DNA from: Roseimaritima ulvae
Lineage (GTDB): Bacteria; Planctomycetota; Planctomycetia; Pirellulales; Pirellulaceae
Direction of reading: 5' to 3'
Length of the DNA stretch: 64,000 nt
NCBI RefSeq assembly: GCF_008065135.1
Contig: NZ_CP042914.1
Coordinates: 5,313,404-5,377,403, forward strand
In this document: piece by piece, positions 34,917 through 45,028 of the stretch
How the letters are laid out: each line of letters begins with the position of its first letter
How positions within the stretch are numbered: the first letter of the stretch is position 1
The notes under the pieces: model-generated
What the model was told of the DNA's origin: nothing
Seen by the model: the letters and a program-made list of their open reading frames with translations, nothing else
Database searches by the model: none
Program-made: the position numbers and the translations under genes

Positions 34917-37367
34917 TCAGGTCAGATTCGCGGCCCGCAGCCTCAATGCGTTAGAAATCACTGACACGCTGCTCAAACTCATCGCCGCCGCGGCAATCAT
35001 GGGACTGAGCAGCAATCCGAAAAACGGATACAGCAGGCCCGCGGCCAGCGGAATCCCCAGCGTGTTGTAGATAAACGCGAAAAACAAGTTCTGCCGGATA
35101 TTGCTCATCGTCTTACGGCTCAGTTTGCCGGCCGCCGCCACGCCGCGAAGGTCGCCGCCGACCAAGGTCACACCGGCCGATTCGATCGCCACGCCCGTCC
35201 CCGTACCCATCGCGATCCCCACGTTCGATTCGGCAAGCGCCGGGGCATCGTTGATTCCGTCGCCACACATCGCCACGGTTTTGCCTTCGCTTTTGAGCCG
35301 TCGAACGAAGTTGTGCTTGTCTTCCGGTGAGACCCCCGCGTGGAACTCGTCGATGCCCAACTTGCTGGCGACGGCTTTGGCTGTCGGTTCCGCATCACCT
35401 GTTAGCATGATGACTTTCAGGCCGAGTTCGTGCAGCGTGTTTAACGCGGCGGGTGTGCTTTCTTTAATCGGATCCGTAATCGCCAGGATCGCGGCAAGCC
35501 GGTTGTCGATGGCGACAAACACCACCGTCGCTCCGTCGCTTTGGTGCGAACTGGCTTGCGCTCGTCCCGCGTCGACGTCGGTGATGCCCTCTGCGTCAAG
35601 CAGGTCCGCTTTGCCGATCAACACATCATGTTGGTCGACGCGAGCACGCACTCCACCGCCCGTGATACTGTCGAAGTCGGTCGCTTCGAGCGTTTGCGAT
35701 CCGTCGGCTTTGGCTCGGCGCACGACCGCCTGAGCGAGCGGGTGTTCGCTCTGCGCTTCCACCGCCGCGGCCAGTTTCAACACATCTTTTTCGTTCCAGT
35801 CGCCGAACGTTTCCACCGCCGTCACCTCGGGGCGTCCCTGCGTCAAGGTTCCCGTTTTATCAACGACGATGGTGTCCACATTTTCCATCACTTCCAAGAC
35901 TTCGGCGTTCTTAATCAACACACCTTCCTTGGCACCGCGACCGACGCCGACCATTACGGACATTGGCGTCGCCAGTCCCAATGCGCAGGGGCAAGCGATA
36001 ATCAACACTGCTACCGCCGCCACGAAGGCGTGAGCCAATTGAGGCTCAGGTCCCCACACGGCCCAACCGATGAAGGCCAGAATCGAGCTCGCAATCACGG
36101 CCGGCACGAAGTACCGAGCGACGACGTCAGCCAGCTTTTGAATCGGAGCACGACTTCGTTGAGCGTCCGCGACCATCTGGACGATGCGGTTAAGCACCGT
36201 CTCGCCACCAACTCCCACGGCTTCCATCACCAACGCCCCGGTTTGGTTTAGCGTTCCTCCGGTAATTTGGTCGCCCTCCATCTTGCGAACCGGAATCGGC
36301 TCGCCCGTCAGCATCGACTCATCCACGTTGCTGGAGCCGCTGAGGACGCGACCATCCACCGGAATTTTTTCTCCGGGACGCACTCGCAGCCGATCGCCTT
36401 TGTGAACCGCATTCAAGGCAACTTCTTGTTCGCCATCGTCGCTAATCCGAGTGGCGGTGTCGGGCGCCAGTTGCATCAGTTCGCGAATCGCTCCACCAGT
36501 TTGTTGACGAGCCCGCAGTTCCAGCACTTGCCCCAGCAACACCAGCGTGACAATCACGGCCGCAGCTTCGAAGTACAACGGAGCCACGCCGTCCTCGTAA
36601 AAAGCTTCGGGGATCACTCCGGGCAACAACACAACGACCAAGCTGAACAGGTACGCCGCCAAAGTGCCCACGGCGATCAGGGAGAACATGTTTAAGTTCA
36701 TGCTTCGAAACGATTTCACGCCGCGAACCAACAACGGCCAGCCGCACCAGAACACAACCGGCGTGGCGAGCGTCAGCTGCAGCCAGCCAAAGACGGTCTG
36801 ACTCATCCAGTTCGCCGTTTGCAGTCCGAGCATCGGCCCCATGGCGATCACCAACAACGGCGTCGACAATAGGGCGCCCACCCAAAAACGTCGCTTCATG
36901 TCCGTGTATTGTTCGTCGTCGCCATGATCGGCCATATCCACGAACTTGGGTTCCAAATCCATCCCGCAAATCGGACAGTCCCCGGGCCCCACCTGTTCAA
37001 TTTCCGGGTGCATGGGGCAGGTATAAATAGCGCTCGCGTCTGCTGGCGAATCGCTCTTTTTGGTCGTTGAGTGACCACCACAGCAGGACGAAGCCGCTGA
37101 GCCGATCTCGATCGGCTGAACCGCCGCGTCGGTCCCACAGCACGACGAGCCCTTTGTAGCCTGCTTCTGCGCTCGCGTTGCCAACACAGCGGCCGGATCG
37201 TCGCGAAATTTTTTCAAGCATCCGTCGCTGCAGAAAACGTAACGCTGGCCCTCATATTCAGCCGCTCGGTGGCTGTCCGCGGGCACCTTCATGCCGCAAA
37301 CCGGATCGATTTGCATTGCCGGTTCGGCGAGCGGCAGGGAACTGTCTTGTTTTTCCGCGTGGTCCAT
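34917..37367 (-). CDS. copA: Copper/silver-exporting P1B-type ATPase
   Basis: 816 residues. The N-terminus carries a YHS domain ([20 protein letters not shown] to about 62), two CCG clusters (76-78, 95-97) and a heavy-metal module [21 protein letters not shown] (115-140) instead of HMA domains. Eight membrane helices surround the CPC metal site ([12 protein letters not shown], near 457). Phosphorylation motif DKTGTLTQG is near 503, the actuator loop has [13 protein letters not shown], and the hinge has [10 protein letters not shown]. It pumps Cu(I) (or Ag) from the cytoplasm using ATP. A CsoR-like operator lies 36 bp upstream. The call as Cu exporter follows the CPC and HMBD context. Confidence 0.95.
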   Translation of the reverse strand: MDHAEKQDSSLPLAEPAMQIDPVCGMKVPADSHRAAEYEGQRYVFCSDGCLKKFRDDPAAVLATRAQKQATKGSSCCGTDAAVQPIEIGSAASSCCGGHSTTKKSDSPADASAIYTCPMHPEIEQVGPGDCPICGMDLEPKFVDMADHGDDEQYTDMKRRFWVGALLSTPLLVIAMGPMLGLQTANWMSQTVFGWLQLTLATPVVFWCGWPLLVRGVKSFRSMNLNMFSLIAVGTLAAYLFSLVVVLLPGVIPEAFYEDGVAPLYFEAAAVIVTLVLLGQVLELRARQQTGGAIRELMQLAPDTATRISDDGEQEVALNAVHKGDRLRVRPGEKIPVDGRVLSGSSNVDESMLTGEPIPVRKMEGDQITGGTLNQTGALVMEAVGVGGETVLNRIVQMVADAQRSRAPIQKLADVVARYFVPAVIASSILAFIGWAVWGPEPQLAHAFVAAVAVLIIACPCALGLATPMSVMVGVGRGAKEGVLIKNAEVLEVMENVDTIVVDKTGTLTQGRPEVTAVETFGDWNEKDVLKLAAAVEAQSEHPLAQAVVRRAKADGSQTLEATDFDSITGGGVRARVDQHDVLIGKADLLDAEGITDVDAGRAQASSHQSDGATVVFVAIDNRLAAILAITDPIKESTPAALNTLHELGLKVIMLTGDAEPTAKAVASKLGIDEFHAGVSPEDKHNFVRRLKSEGKTVAMCGDGINDAPALAESNVGIAMGTGTGVAIESAGVTLVGGDLRGVAAAGKLSRKTMSNIRQNLFFAFIYNTLGIPLAAGLLYPFFGLLLSPMIAAAAMSLSSVSVISNALRLRAANLT

Positions 37368-37402
37368 GATTGCTCCAGGCTGTCAATAAGTCATCTTCCA
37401 AT

Positions 37403-37419
37403 ATACCCCATACTGGTAT
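37403..37419. promoter_or_regulatory. CsoR-like operator upstream of the copper ATPase
   Basis: ATACC-CCATACT-GGTAT, 36 bp before the ATG at 37367. It is the third copy of the ATACC-N7-GGTAT motif in the island. Confidence 0.65.
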
Positions 37420-37566
37420 GCAAGTTACATTCCGAATGGAAGCCGGCCATCGCCAGATCGCTTCAGATTTTCCCTCCGTATTGCCTGTTGGGAGATCGCT
37501 TTCCTTTACTGAGCATTCTCGCTTTATAGCGTTCACGGGGCTGGCACATTGCCGGTTCAGTCGTTT

Positions 37567-37880
37567 ACGCCGAAGCCGCAGGAGACGCCTGACTCATTAG
37601 CATTTCACCCTCCCTCGGGACGTGAAATGTATTATTGACGAAAATCTGGCTCCCCTCTCCTTCAAAACAAGCTTACGGATAACAGGTTTCATCTCAACGC
37701 TACCGTTCATCTGCTAGGTCAATTGACTTCCTCGCAAAGGCTTGTTTTGGGGGAGAGGGGCCGGGGGAGAGGGGAGCAAGAATTGCTTCACTAATTAACT
37801 TCACGTCCGGAGGGAGAGTGAAGTGAGGCTGTATGGCAATTCAATGCTACTAAGTCAGGCGTCTCCGCAGGCGTCGGCGA
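37567..37880. repeat. Foldback element of about 315 bp
   Basis: Left arm (37567-37672) contains GAGACGCCTGACTCATTAGC, CCTCCCTCGGGACGTGAAAT and GGCTCCCCTCTCC..CAAAACAAGC. The right arm (37741-37880) carries the reverse complements of all three in mirrored order (GCTTGTTTTGG..GAGAGGGGAGC, ACGTCCGGAGGGAGAGTGAA, TAAGTCAGGCGTCTCCGCAG), with a small insertion. No gene lies inside. It looks like a MITE-type or REP-composite element. The rest of 37420-38124 holds no supported gene. Confidence 0.7.
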
Positions 37881-38124
37881 ATACGTCATCGGTTGCCAAG
37901 GCCCGTTACTCCCACCATGCACTGCCTCGCAACCATTCATCCGACAACATGCTGGTCGCGGCTGGGGCGGCAGCCGGACACTACCAGACTCGTCTCACTC
38001 CGCGCGATTACAATTCCGACCGGGTATGGATTACGCTTTAGGTCTTGATCGTGTGCCCGTCCGGCTGACTGTTTGTTCGACGGTGACGAGGCAGCGGTAG
38101 AACTGAAGCATCGAAAGGAATTGC

Positions 38125-39927
38125 ATGAAACAACGATTGGTATATCTACTTGCGTCGGCTTTGCTCACCTCTGCCGGTTTCGCCGTGGAACCGGGTCCAA
38201 CTCGGTCATGGACGTTCGACGCCGCTTCCTCCGAAAAACTTCAGCCCAAAGGCGGTTCGCTTGCGGAAGCGGTCGGCGTTCACAACCAAGCGATGGTGCT
38301 GAAGGGGAACTCCGTACTTGAGGTCCCGAACTCTTCGACGGTGCCCAACAGCCAGCAGCCCTTCAGTCTTGTCGTCTGGTTCAATCCCTACAAGCTGGAC
38401 GGCGGGCAACAGATGATCGTGGCCAAAAATTGCTACGCGTTGAACCAGCGCGAGTGGAGCGTGATGATCGACGATGACCAAAAATTGCGGTTGTATGTTC
38501 ATCAAAAAGGCTGGAAAACCGCCGAAGCCAATACGACGCTGCAACGGGGACACTGGCACCAGATGGGCCTTGTGGTTGGAGACGAAACGGCCGAACTGTG
38601 GCTAAACGGTGAGCTCGCCGACACCGTCGAACTAACTCGTTCCATTCCCCAGACCAAAGCTCCACTGACATTTGGCGGCGTCGATGACAACGGTCGCATC
38701 CGGCAAAATTTTACTGGCGCGTTGGATCAAGCGTTGTTGTTCGATCGTTCGCTATCGTCCGCTGAAATGGTATCGCTCTACACGCCGGTGAAGGCGACTC
38801 ACCAAATTCCCGACTTCGCCCAACCGGTTCGGCTCTGGAACGACGCCGTGCCACTGCCAGTCGCCGCCGATATCCCTGTACTGAAAGACGTTCGATTTCA
38901 GGTCATCAAGAAGTGGGATCGGGAGACGGACGGGTACACGTTTCTGCACGGCGTGGGACTCGGCTGGCACAACAACAAACTCTACGCTTCGATCGGCCAC
39001 AACAAGGGGGCCGAAAATACGGTCACCGAAGAAGCCCAGTACCGCGTCAGCGAAGACCAAGGACAAACCTGGAGTGAGTTGCGAGTGATCGATGCCGGTG
39101 AGGAACCGGATCTGGCGGTCAGCCATGGCGTCTTCCTGTCGCACGGCGGCAAACTTTGGGCCTTTCACGGAGGCTACTACAACAGGATGCAGAACATCCA
39201 TACGCGGGCTTACTCGCTGGACGAAGCATCCGGACGGTGGATCAAGCATGGCATTGTGATCCGCGACGGTTTTTGGCCGATGAATCAACCTGTGAAGATG
39301 GGCGATGGCAACTGGATCATGCCGGGCATGTCTGCAGGTCCCTATTCCAACAGCCAGGTCTTCCCGGCCGCGGTCGCGATCAGTCACGGAGACGATTTTA
39401 CCAAGTGGGATTTCGTGCAGATTCCAAACGGTCAAGGCGTCGATCGCATGTGGGGTGAATCCGCCATCTTTGTTGATGGTAATCGAGTCTTTAACGTCGC
39501 CCGCTACGGCGGTGGTGCTTCGGCACTACTCGCCATCAGCGAAGACTACGGACGTACTTGGACGTCATCGCGAATTAGTAATCTACCGATGGCCACATCC
39601 AAGCCTGCTGCGGGAACGCTCAGCACGGGTCAGCGTTACTTGGTTTGCACCACTGCCAAGAACAACGGCGGCAAACGCACTCCCCTGACGATTGCCCTAA
39701 CCGCCCCCGGCGAAAACGTGTTTGAGAAGGTATTTGTGATTCGCCGCTCCCGGCACGACAATGAACCCGGCGAGTCTGCCGACCGCCTGAGTCTTTCCTA
39801 CCCCTGTGCCATCGAGCATAACGGGCATCTGTATGTCGGCTACTCCAACAATGGCGGCCGTCGCGGCAACTTGAACAGCGCGGAAATGGCGATCATTCCA
39901 CTCCAATCACTTCAGCAAACCCCTTAG
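38125..39927 (+). CDS. Secreted LamG-like plus sialidase-like (Asp-box) protein
   Basis: 600 residues with a signal peptide (LVYLLASALLTSAGFA) and AGGA seven bases before the ATG. Residues about 25-225 form a concanavalin/LamG-like domain (FSLVVWFNPYKLDGGQQMIV, GHWHQMGLVVGDETAELWLN, FTGALDQALLFDRSLSSAEM). The remainder is a sialidase-type propeller with Asp boxes SEDQGQTW (about 311) and SEDYGRTW (about 473). It probably cleaves or binds a glycan outside the cell. It is followed after eight bases by a sulfatase, suggesting joint attack on a sulfated, possibly sialylated or uronic, polysaccharide. Confidence 0.82.
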   Translation: MKQRLVYLLASALLTSAGFAVEPGPTRSWTFDAASSEKLQPKGGSLAEAVGVHNQAMVLKGNSVLEVPNSSTVPNSQQPFSLVVWFNPYKLDGGQQMIVAKNCYALNQREWSVMIDDDQKLRLYVHQKGWKTAEANTTLQRGHWHQMGLVVGDETAELWLNGELADTVELTRSIPQTKAPLTFGGVDDNGRIRQNFTGALDQALLFDRSLSSAEMVSLYTPVKATHQIPDFAQPVRLWNDAVPLPVAADIPVLKDVRFQVIKKWDRETDGYTFLHGVGLGWHNNKLYASIGHNKGAENTVTEEAQYRVSEDQGQTWSELRVIDAGEEPDLAVSHGVFLSHGGKLWAFHGGYYNRMQNIHTRAYSLDEASGRWIKHGIVIRDGFWPMNQPVKMGDGNWIMPGMSAGPYSNSQVFPAAVAISHGDDFTKWDFVQIPNGQGVDRMWGESAIFVDGNRVFNVARYGGGASALLAISEDYGRTWTSSRISNLPMATSKPAAGTLSTGQRYLVCTTAKNNGGKRTPLTIALTAPGENVFEKVFVIRRSRHDNEPGESADRLSLSYPCAIEHNGHLYVGYSNNGGRRGNLNSAEMAIIPLQSLQQTP

Positions 39928-39935
39928 CGAATGCG

Positions 39936-41903
39936 ATGAGCAAAACCAAAACACCGGCAATCGCAATTCTATTTGTCCTGGCGTGTTCGTTGGTGGGGGT
40001 GTCCGCCGATGCTGCGGAGCGTCCCAACGTCGTCCTGTTTCTGGTCGACGACATGGGCTGGATGGATAGCACGCCTTACGGTTCGCAGTACTACGAAACG
40101 CCCAACATGCAGCGGTTGGCTCTGCAGTCGATGCGATTTACCGATGCGTACGCGCTGCCATTGTGTTCGCCCACACGAGCGTCGATCCTGAGCGGGCAGT
40201 ACTCGTCACGACACCGGGTGACGTCCGCCAGCGGCCACCGGCCGGCCGCTCCGCCCGCAGCTTCGCCGTACCCCGACAAGGCTCCGCCCAACAAAAAGTT
40301 CATCTACGCCAACAGCCAGAACTATCTGGACCTGGATCTGCCCACCATTGCCGAAGTGCTACAGCAAGCCGGATATCGCACGGGACATTTTGGCAAGTGG
40401 CACCTGGGGGTAAGTCAAAAACACTGGCCTGACCAACACGGCTTCGACGTCGCCTTCCACGCTCAACCCAGCCCCGGCCCGCCGAGCTATTTCTCGCCTT
40501 ACGGCGTGCATCCCGATGGCACAGCTTCTGGTCGACATCACGTCGGTACGATCACCGATGGTCCAGATGGAGAATACATCACGGATCGGTTGACCGACGA
40601 AGCCATCCGGTTTGTCGAAGCTCACCAAGACGAACCGTTCTTCTTGAACTTCTGGCACTATGGCGTGCATGGTCCCTGGGGGCACAAGCAAGCGTATACC
40701 GCGAAGTTTGCCAACAAGACCGACCCCCGCGGGATGCAGCGCAATCCCATCATGGCGTCGATGCTGCAGAGCGTGGATGAAAGCCTCGGGCGATTGATGA
40801 ATCGACTGGATGAACTGGGGCTGACGGAAAACACGCTGTTCATCTTCTATTCCGACAACGGCGGCAACGTCCACAGCCGGACCTACGACGACCGCAAGAT
40901 CGCGAATGTGAAACCTGGGCATCCCCAGTACGAGACGATTCAGGACTGGCGGAAATGGGCCGGAGGAGAACCGCCCACCAACAACGCTCCGCTGCGTGAA
41001 GGCAAAGGCCGTATTTACGAAGGCGGACAACGGGTGCCCTTGATGGTCCGCTGGCCGGGCCATATCGCAGCCGCCACGACCAGCGACGCGGTGATGGGAC
41101 CGATCGACCTGTATCCCACGATTCTGGATGCCGTGGGGGTGAAGCCACCGCCAAACCATATCATCGATGGCGAGTCGCTGCTGCCGGTGCTACGGCAAAC
41201 CGGCACGCTCCAGCGGGAGGCCTACTTCACTTGGTTCCCTCACTTGGTGCCGGCGGTCTCGGTACGGCAGGACAATTGGAAGCTGATCCGCCGCTTCGAG
41301 CCGCATCCGGACTATCCCGAACGGTACGAACTGTACGACCTGCGCAACGACATCGGTGAAACCAACAACCTCGCCGAAGCGATGCCGGAGAAAGTGAAGC
41401 AGCTCGATGCGCTGATCGATGATTTCGTCACAGAAACCGACGCGCTCGCGCCCAAGCCCAACCCGGCCTATAGCGTCGCTACCAACCCGGTCGATGTGAC
41501 CGACGGCCTTGTGCCTCGAAGCTGCAAGCTGGTCAACGCCGAGGGGGCGATCCGCGTCGAGGGCACCGCTCGGCTGCCGTTCCTCGGTACTGCCCGAGTC
41601 AGACTGCAGGGACCGCTGAAGCTGACGTTGGTTGCTCGCTGTGATTCCCGCGGCACGGGGCAGGTGCGTTGGAAGATGAAGGGACAGGAAAACTTTCCGC
41701 AGACAAAGCAGGGCGTCGACTTCGAAATTCCTGCCGGGAAATCATGGCAGCAGATAACCGTCGATCTGCCCATCCAAGGCCAACCACAGGTTGTGAGGCT
41801 GTACCTGCCAGCGGCCGCGTCGCCAGTGGAGCTTCGTGAGATACGATTTGAAAATCCCCAGGGCCGGAAGCAGGCCTGGGATTTCTCCGGCGTACGACCT
41901 TAA
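39936..41903 (+). CDS. Secreted sulfatase (formylglycine type, S1 family)
   Basis: 655 residues with a signal peptide (ILFVLACSLVGVSADAA). RPNVVLFLVDDMGWMD provides the metal-binding Asp pair. LPLCSPTRASILSGQY contains Cys77, which would be oxidised to formylglycine by a maturase (C-x-P-T-R variant of C-x-P-S-R). GHFGKWHLG and FYSDNGG complete the active site. After about residue 500 a C-terminal beta domain binds or caps. It follows the sialidase-like gene in an apparent two-gene operon. Its stop codon abuts the left repeat of the transposase unit that follows. Confidence 0.95.
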   Translation: MSKTKTPAIAILFVLACSLVGVSADAAERPNVVLFLVDDMGWMDSTPYGSQYYETPNMQRLALQSMRFTDAYALPLCSPTRASILSGQYSSRHRVTSASGHRPAAPPAASPYPDKAPPNKKFIYANSQNYLDLDLPTIAEVLQQAGYRTGHFGKWHLGVSQKHWPDQHGFDVAFHAQPSPGPPSYFSPYGVHPDGTASGRHHVGTITDGPDGEYITDRLTDEAIRFVEAHQDEPFFLNFWHYGVHGPWGHKQAYTAKFANKTDPRGMQRNPIMASMLQSVDESLGRLMNRLDELGLTENTLFIFYSDNGGNVHSRTYDDRKIANVKPGHPQYETIQDWRKWAGGEPPTNNAPLREGKGRIYEGGQRVPLMVRWPGHIAAATTSDAVMGPIDLYPTILDAVGVKPPPNHIIDGESLLPVLRQTGTLQREAYFTWFPHLVPAVSVRQDNWKLIRRFEPHPDYPERYELYDLRNDIGETNNLAEAMPEKVKQLDALIDDFVTETDALAPKPNPAYSVATNPVDVTDGLVPRSCKLVNAEGAIRVEGTARLPFLGTARVRLQGPLKLTLVARCDSRGTGQVRWKMKGQENFPQTKQGVDFEIPAGKSWQQITVDLPIQGQPQVVRLYLPAAASPVELREIRFENPQGRKQAWDFSGVRP

Positions 41904-41924
41904 AAAAGGGGTCAGGCCTCTTTT
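41903..41924 (+). repeat. Left 22-bp repeat flanking transposase 1
   Basis: Contains AAAGGGGTCAGGCCTCTTTT. The perfect reverse complement is at 42667-42688, so the transposase gene sits between inverted copies. Confidence 0.8.
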
Positions 41925-41977
41925 CTGCGTCTGCATGTGGTATATTGGTGCTCGTCTTTAATCCGGAGGACGAACTC

Positions 41978-42661
41978 ATGCCTCGAGCTCCACGAGCGGA
42001 TGAAGCGGGTGGTCTTTATCACGCTCTTAATCGCGGGAATCTTCGCGCAACGATTTTCCACAAGGACGCGGACTACCTTGCTTTTGAAAATCTTCTCGGC
42101 GAGGCCCTGGAGATGTATCGTATCGAATTGTTCTCTTACCAGCTGATGCCGAACCACTACCACTTGGTTCTAAGGCCATTGGTCGACGGTGAGATGAGTC
42201 GATTCATGGCCTGGGTCGGCGGCACGCACACGATGCGATACCACGCGCACTACCAAACAGGTGGATTGGGGCATGTTTACCAACAGCGGTACAAAAGTTT
42301 CCCGATTCAGGACGACGATCACTTTTTGCTGGTATGCCGCTACGTGGAGCGGAATGCGCTTCGCGCAGGCTTGACGACTCGCGCTGAGCACTGGCGATGG
42401 GGATCCCTGTGGCGTTGGCTGGCCAAGCCGACGCCTGACCCTAAGTTGTTGTCACCTTGGCCCATCGCTCGCTTGCCGCGTTGGGTGGACCGAGTTAATG
42501 AAGCGCTCACGCAAAAGGAACGCGATGCGGTCCGGAAGTGCGCACAGCGTGGCGCGCCACTTGGTGATGAAGGCTGGGTTGAAGCTACCGCCCGACGCCT
42601 CAATCTTGAATCGACCATGCGTCCAAGAGGCCGGCCACGCCTGCGTCGTCCCAGTTCCTGA
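41978..42661 (+). CDS. REP-associated tyrosine transposase (RAYT, Y1/HUH), copy 1
   Basis: 227 residues from the ATG at 41978 (GGAGG eight bases upstream). The N-terminus MPRAPRADEAGGLYHALNRG, the HUH pair in QLMPNHYHLVLRP and the catalytic Tyr in CRYVERNALRAGL define an IS200-like Y1 transposase of the RAYT branch. A basic C-terminus (RPRGRPRLRR) ends it. RAYTs cut and join REP palindromes at single strands. The gene is framed by 22-bp inverted copies of a GGGGTCAGGCC repeat, its likely substrate. Confidence 0.9.
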   Translation: MPRAPRADEAGGLYHALNRGNLRATIFHKDADYLAFENLLGEALEMYRIELFSYQLMPNHYHLVLRPLVDGEMSRFMAWVGGTHTMRYHAHYQTGGLGHVYQQRYKSFPIQDDDHFLLVCRYVERNALRAGLTTRAEHWRWGSLWRWLAKPTPDPKLLSPWPIARLPRWVDRVNEALTQKERDAVRKCAQRGAPLGDEGWVEATARRLNLESTMRPRGRPRLRRPSS

Positions 42662-42666
42662 CGTCG

Positions 42667-42710
42667 AAAAGAGGCCTGACCCCTTTTTCAGGCCTGACCC
42701 CTTTTTCAGG
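42667..42710. repeat. Right repeat of transposase 1, with a tandem second copy
   Basis: 42667-42688 is the exact reverse complement of 41903-41924. A further copy CAGGCCTGACCCCTTTTT follows directly at 42689-42706. Confidence 0.8.
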
Positions 42711-42855
42711 CCAGGGCCTCCCCTCCGGAGGGCGGCGTGTCTTGTGTAGCCCCAAGCCCCAGCGGGGGAGCGGGCTGCTCGGACGCCTGGCTGGGCCATG
42801 TATGATGGCAACTTGTTGCTCACCGATTCACTTACTGCCAGCGATCTGAACTGAT

Positions 42856-44937
42856 ATGCGAACGACCTGTACGACCTTGTTTTTAGGTTTGCTTTTGATT
42901 TACCCGCCCGGTCTTCCCGATCTCCACGCTCAAGCGATGCCCAAGGCTTGGCGGGACGGCAGCACCGAGGCGCGGATGAAAGCGATTTACGCCGACGACG
43001 CGTTTCAGGCGGAGAAGTTTGCAGCGACCTGGTGGCCCGACAGCAACGGCTACTCCCTCCCACAACCGGACTCGAATACCAAATCGCCGAAACCGCATCA
43101 CTACGACGTTCGTACCGGTGAGCCCACCGATGCGAAGCCAGCCGTCGGATCGCCGCGAGGGGCACGGAAGCTGGTATCGCCCGACGGAAAGTACAAACTG
43201 AAATTCCAGGACGGCGACCTGTACGTGGTGGAATTGGCCAGCGGTGAACAAACGACATTGATTGGCACGGATCCCGATGGCGAGATTTCGATTCGCGATC
43301 CGCAGTGGAGCCCCGATGGTCGGCACGTCGCGTTCACCGAAGTCGACAACAGCAACGTCAAAAAACGCTCGATGCTGGTGCCCGGCGACCCTTCTTACCC
43401 CGGCGTCCGTGAGCAGAGGTTCGCTCGAGTCGGTGGAACGATCCCGGCACTGCGTGTTGGCATCGTCGATGTCGAAGGCAAGCACCAACAGTGGTTGCCG
43501 CTGGATGCGGACGAAGGATTTTATCTGGGGCTGGTCGAATGGGCCGGCGACTCTGGCGAATTGTTTGTCGAGCGGTTGAGCCGGTTTCGTGATCAACGCG
43601 ATTTCTATTTGGCTTCCCCTGACGGCGAGCTGAAAAAGATCTTCCACGAAACCGATCCCGCTTGGGTGGTCGCCAGTCAGGCAAAGAATATGGGGCTAAC
43701 GTGGATTGAAGACGGTCAAGCGTTCATCGTGATCAGCGAAACAGACGGCTGGCGTCACGCCTATGTGTATTCGCGAGCCGGCGAGCTGCGATCACTGCTG
43801 ACGCCGGGCGATTACGACATCATCGACGCCGCGGTCGTTGATGAGGCTGGCGGATGGTATTACTTCTACGCTTCGCCCGATAACGCGACGGAAAAATATC
43901 TGTACCGCGTGCCGTTGGACGGATCGGGCACGCTGCAACGGATCACTCCGCAAGACCAGCTCGGAACGCATGACTACGACTTTTCTCCGGACCGCAAATG
44001 GGCCTTCCACACCTACTCCAACTTCGACACGCCACCGATCGTTGAATTGGTGGAGGTCGCCGGGCACCGCGTCATCAAAGTGGTGGAAGACTACGCCGAA
44101 CTTCACGAACGTGCGGAGCAAGTCGTTGCCCGGCCGACGGAATTCTTGCAGTTGGATATTGGCGAGGGCGTGCAGATGGACGCCTGGATGATCAAGCCGC
44201 GAGACTTTGACGAGACGAAAAAATATCCGCTTTTCGTTTATGTCTACGGGGAACCTCATTTGCAGACCGTGTTAAACCAATGGGGAGCCGCCCAAAGCCA
44301 CTTCCTCCGCGTCATCGCGGATCTTGGTTACCTGGTCGTATCGATCGACAATCGCGGCACGCCGGCGCCCAAGGGGGCTGCTTGGCGCCGCGCCAGTTTT
44401 GGCAGCCTGGGGCCGCTTTCCACCGAAGAGCAGGCGGCAGGTGTGAAGCAATTGGGCCGCATCCGGCCGTACGTCGACCTGGATCGCGTCGGCATTTGGG
44501 GATGGAGCGGCGGTGGGTCGAACACCTTAAATGCGATGTTCCGCAAGCCCGACGTTTATCATCTCGGCATCGCCGTCGTGCCCAAACCACAACCGCATCT
44601 CTACAACGCGTGGTTTCAAGAGATCTTCATGCGAACCCGTGAAGTCAATCCCGAGGGCTACCAGAAATCGGCTCCGCTGAACTTTGCCGAGGGACTGCAA
44701 GGCAAGCTGTTGATCATCACCGGCTCCGGCGAAACCAACACCCACATCCAGATCATTGAAGGCCTGGTGGACCGCTTGATCGAACTTGGCAAACCATTCG
44801 ACTACATGGTCTACCCCAATCGCAATCACGGGCTGCGTGAGGGAGTCGGCACCAAGGTGCATGTACGGATGTTGATCGCCCGCTATCTGCTAGAGAACCT
44901 AACTCCCGGCCCCCGCGCTTCGGCCCGCACACCGTAG
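42856..44937 (+). CDS. S9-family (DPP IV/prolyl-oligopeptidase-like) peptidase
   Basis: 693 residues with a signal peptide (TTLFLGLLLIYPPGLPDLHA). Residues about 30-430 form an eight-bladed propeller of the DPP IV N-terminal type (ISPDG-like repeats KLVSPDGKYKLKF, DPQWSPDGRHVAFTEV). The C-terminal alpha/beta hydrolase has nucleophile Ser551 in GWSGGGS and His658 in NRNHGL. The third member is odd: the place of the usual Asp (G-x-x-D-D-N-V-H) reads GSGETNTH, giving Glu626. It would cleave peptides outside the cytoplasm if Glu can replace Asp. Single gene. Confidence 0.88.
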   Translation: MRTTCTTLFLGLLLIYPPGLPDLHAQAMPKAWRDGSTEARMKAIYADDAFQAEKFAATWWPDSNGYSLPQPDSNTKSPKPHHYDVRTGEPTDAKPAVGSPRGARKLVSPDGKYKLKFQDGDLYVVELASGEQTTLIGTDPDGEISIRDPQWSPDGRHVAFTEVDNSNVKKRSMLVPGDPSYPGVREQRFARVGGTIPALRVGIVDVEGKHQQWLPLDADEGFYLGLVEWAGDSGELFVERLSRFRDQRDFYLASPDGELKKIFHETDPAWVVASQAKNMGLTWIEDGQAFIVISETDGWRHAYVYSRAGELRSLLTPGDYDIIDAAVVDEAGGWYYFYASPDNATEKYLYRVPLDGSGTLQRITPQDQLGTHDYDFSPDRKWAFHTYSNFDTPPIVELVEVAGHRVIKVVEDYAELHERAEQVVARPTEFLQLDIGEGVQMDAWMIKPRDFDETKKYPLFVYVYGEPHLQTVLNQWGAAQSHFLRVIADLGYLVVSIDNRGTPAPKGAAWRRASFGSLGPLSTEEQAAGVKQLGRIRPYVDLDRVGIWGWSGGGSNTLNAMFRKPDVYHLGIAVVPKPQPHLYNAWFQEIFMRTREVNPEGYQKSAPLNFAEGLQGKLLIITGSGETNTHIQIIEGLVDRLIELGKPFDYMVYPNRNHGLREGVGTKVHVRMLIARYLLENLTPGPRASARTP

Positions 44938-45028
44938 GCGACAAAGGCGTCTGACGTAGTAGCCAAGGAGCAAGCCTCTGTATTGCTTCAGGGGCATCGA
45001 GCACAAACTGAAACCTGATCCATCGCTC

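Noticed and set aside
37823-38041. 72-residue frame following the foldback element
   Set aside because: Starts inside the right arm of the repeat and shows no protein-like features.
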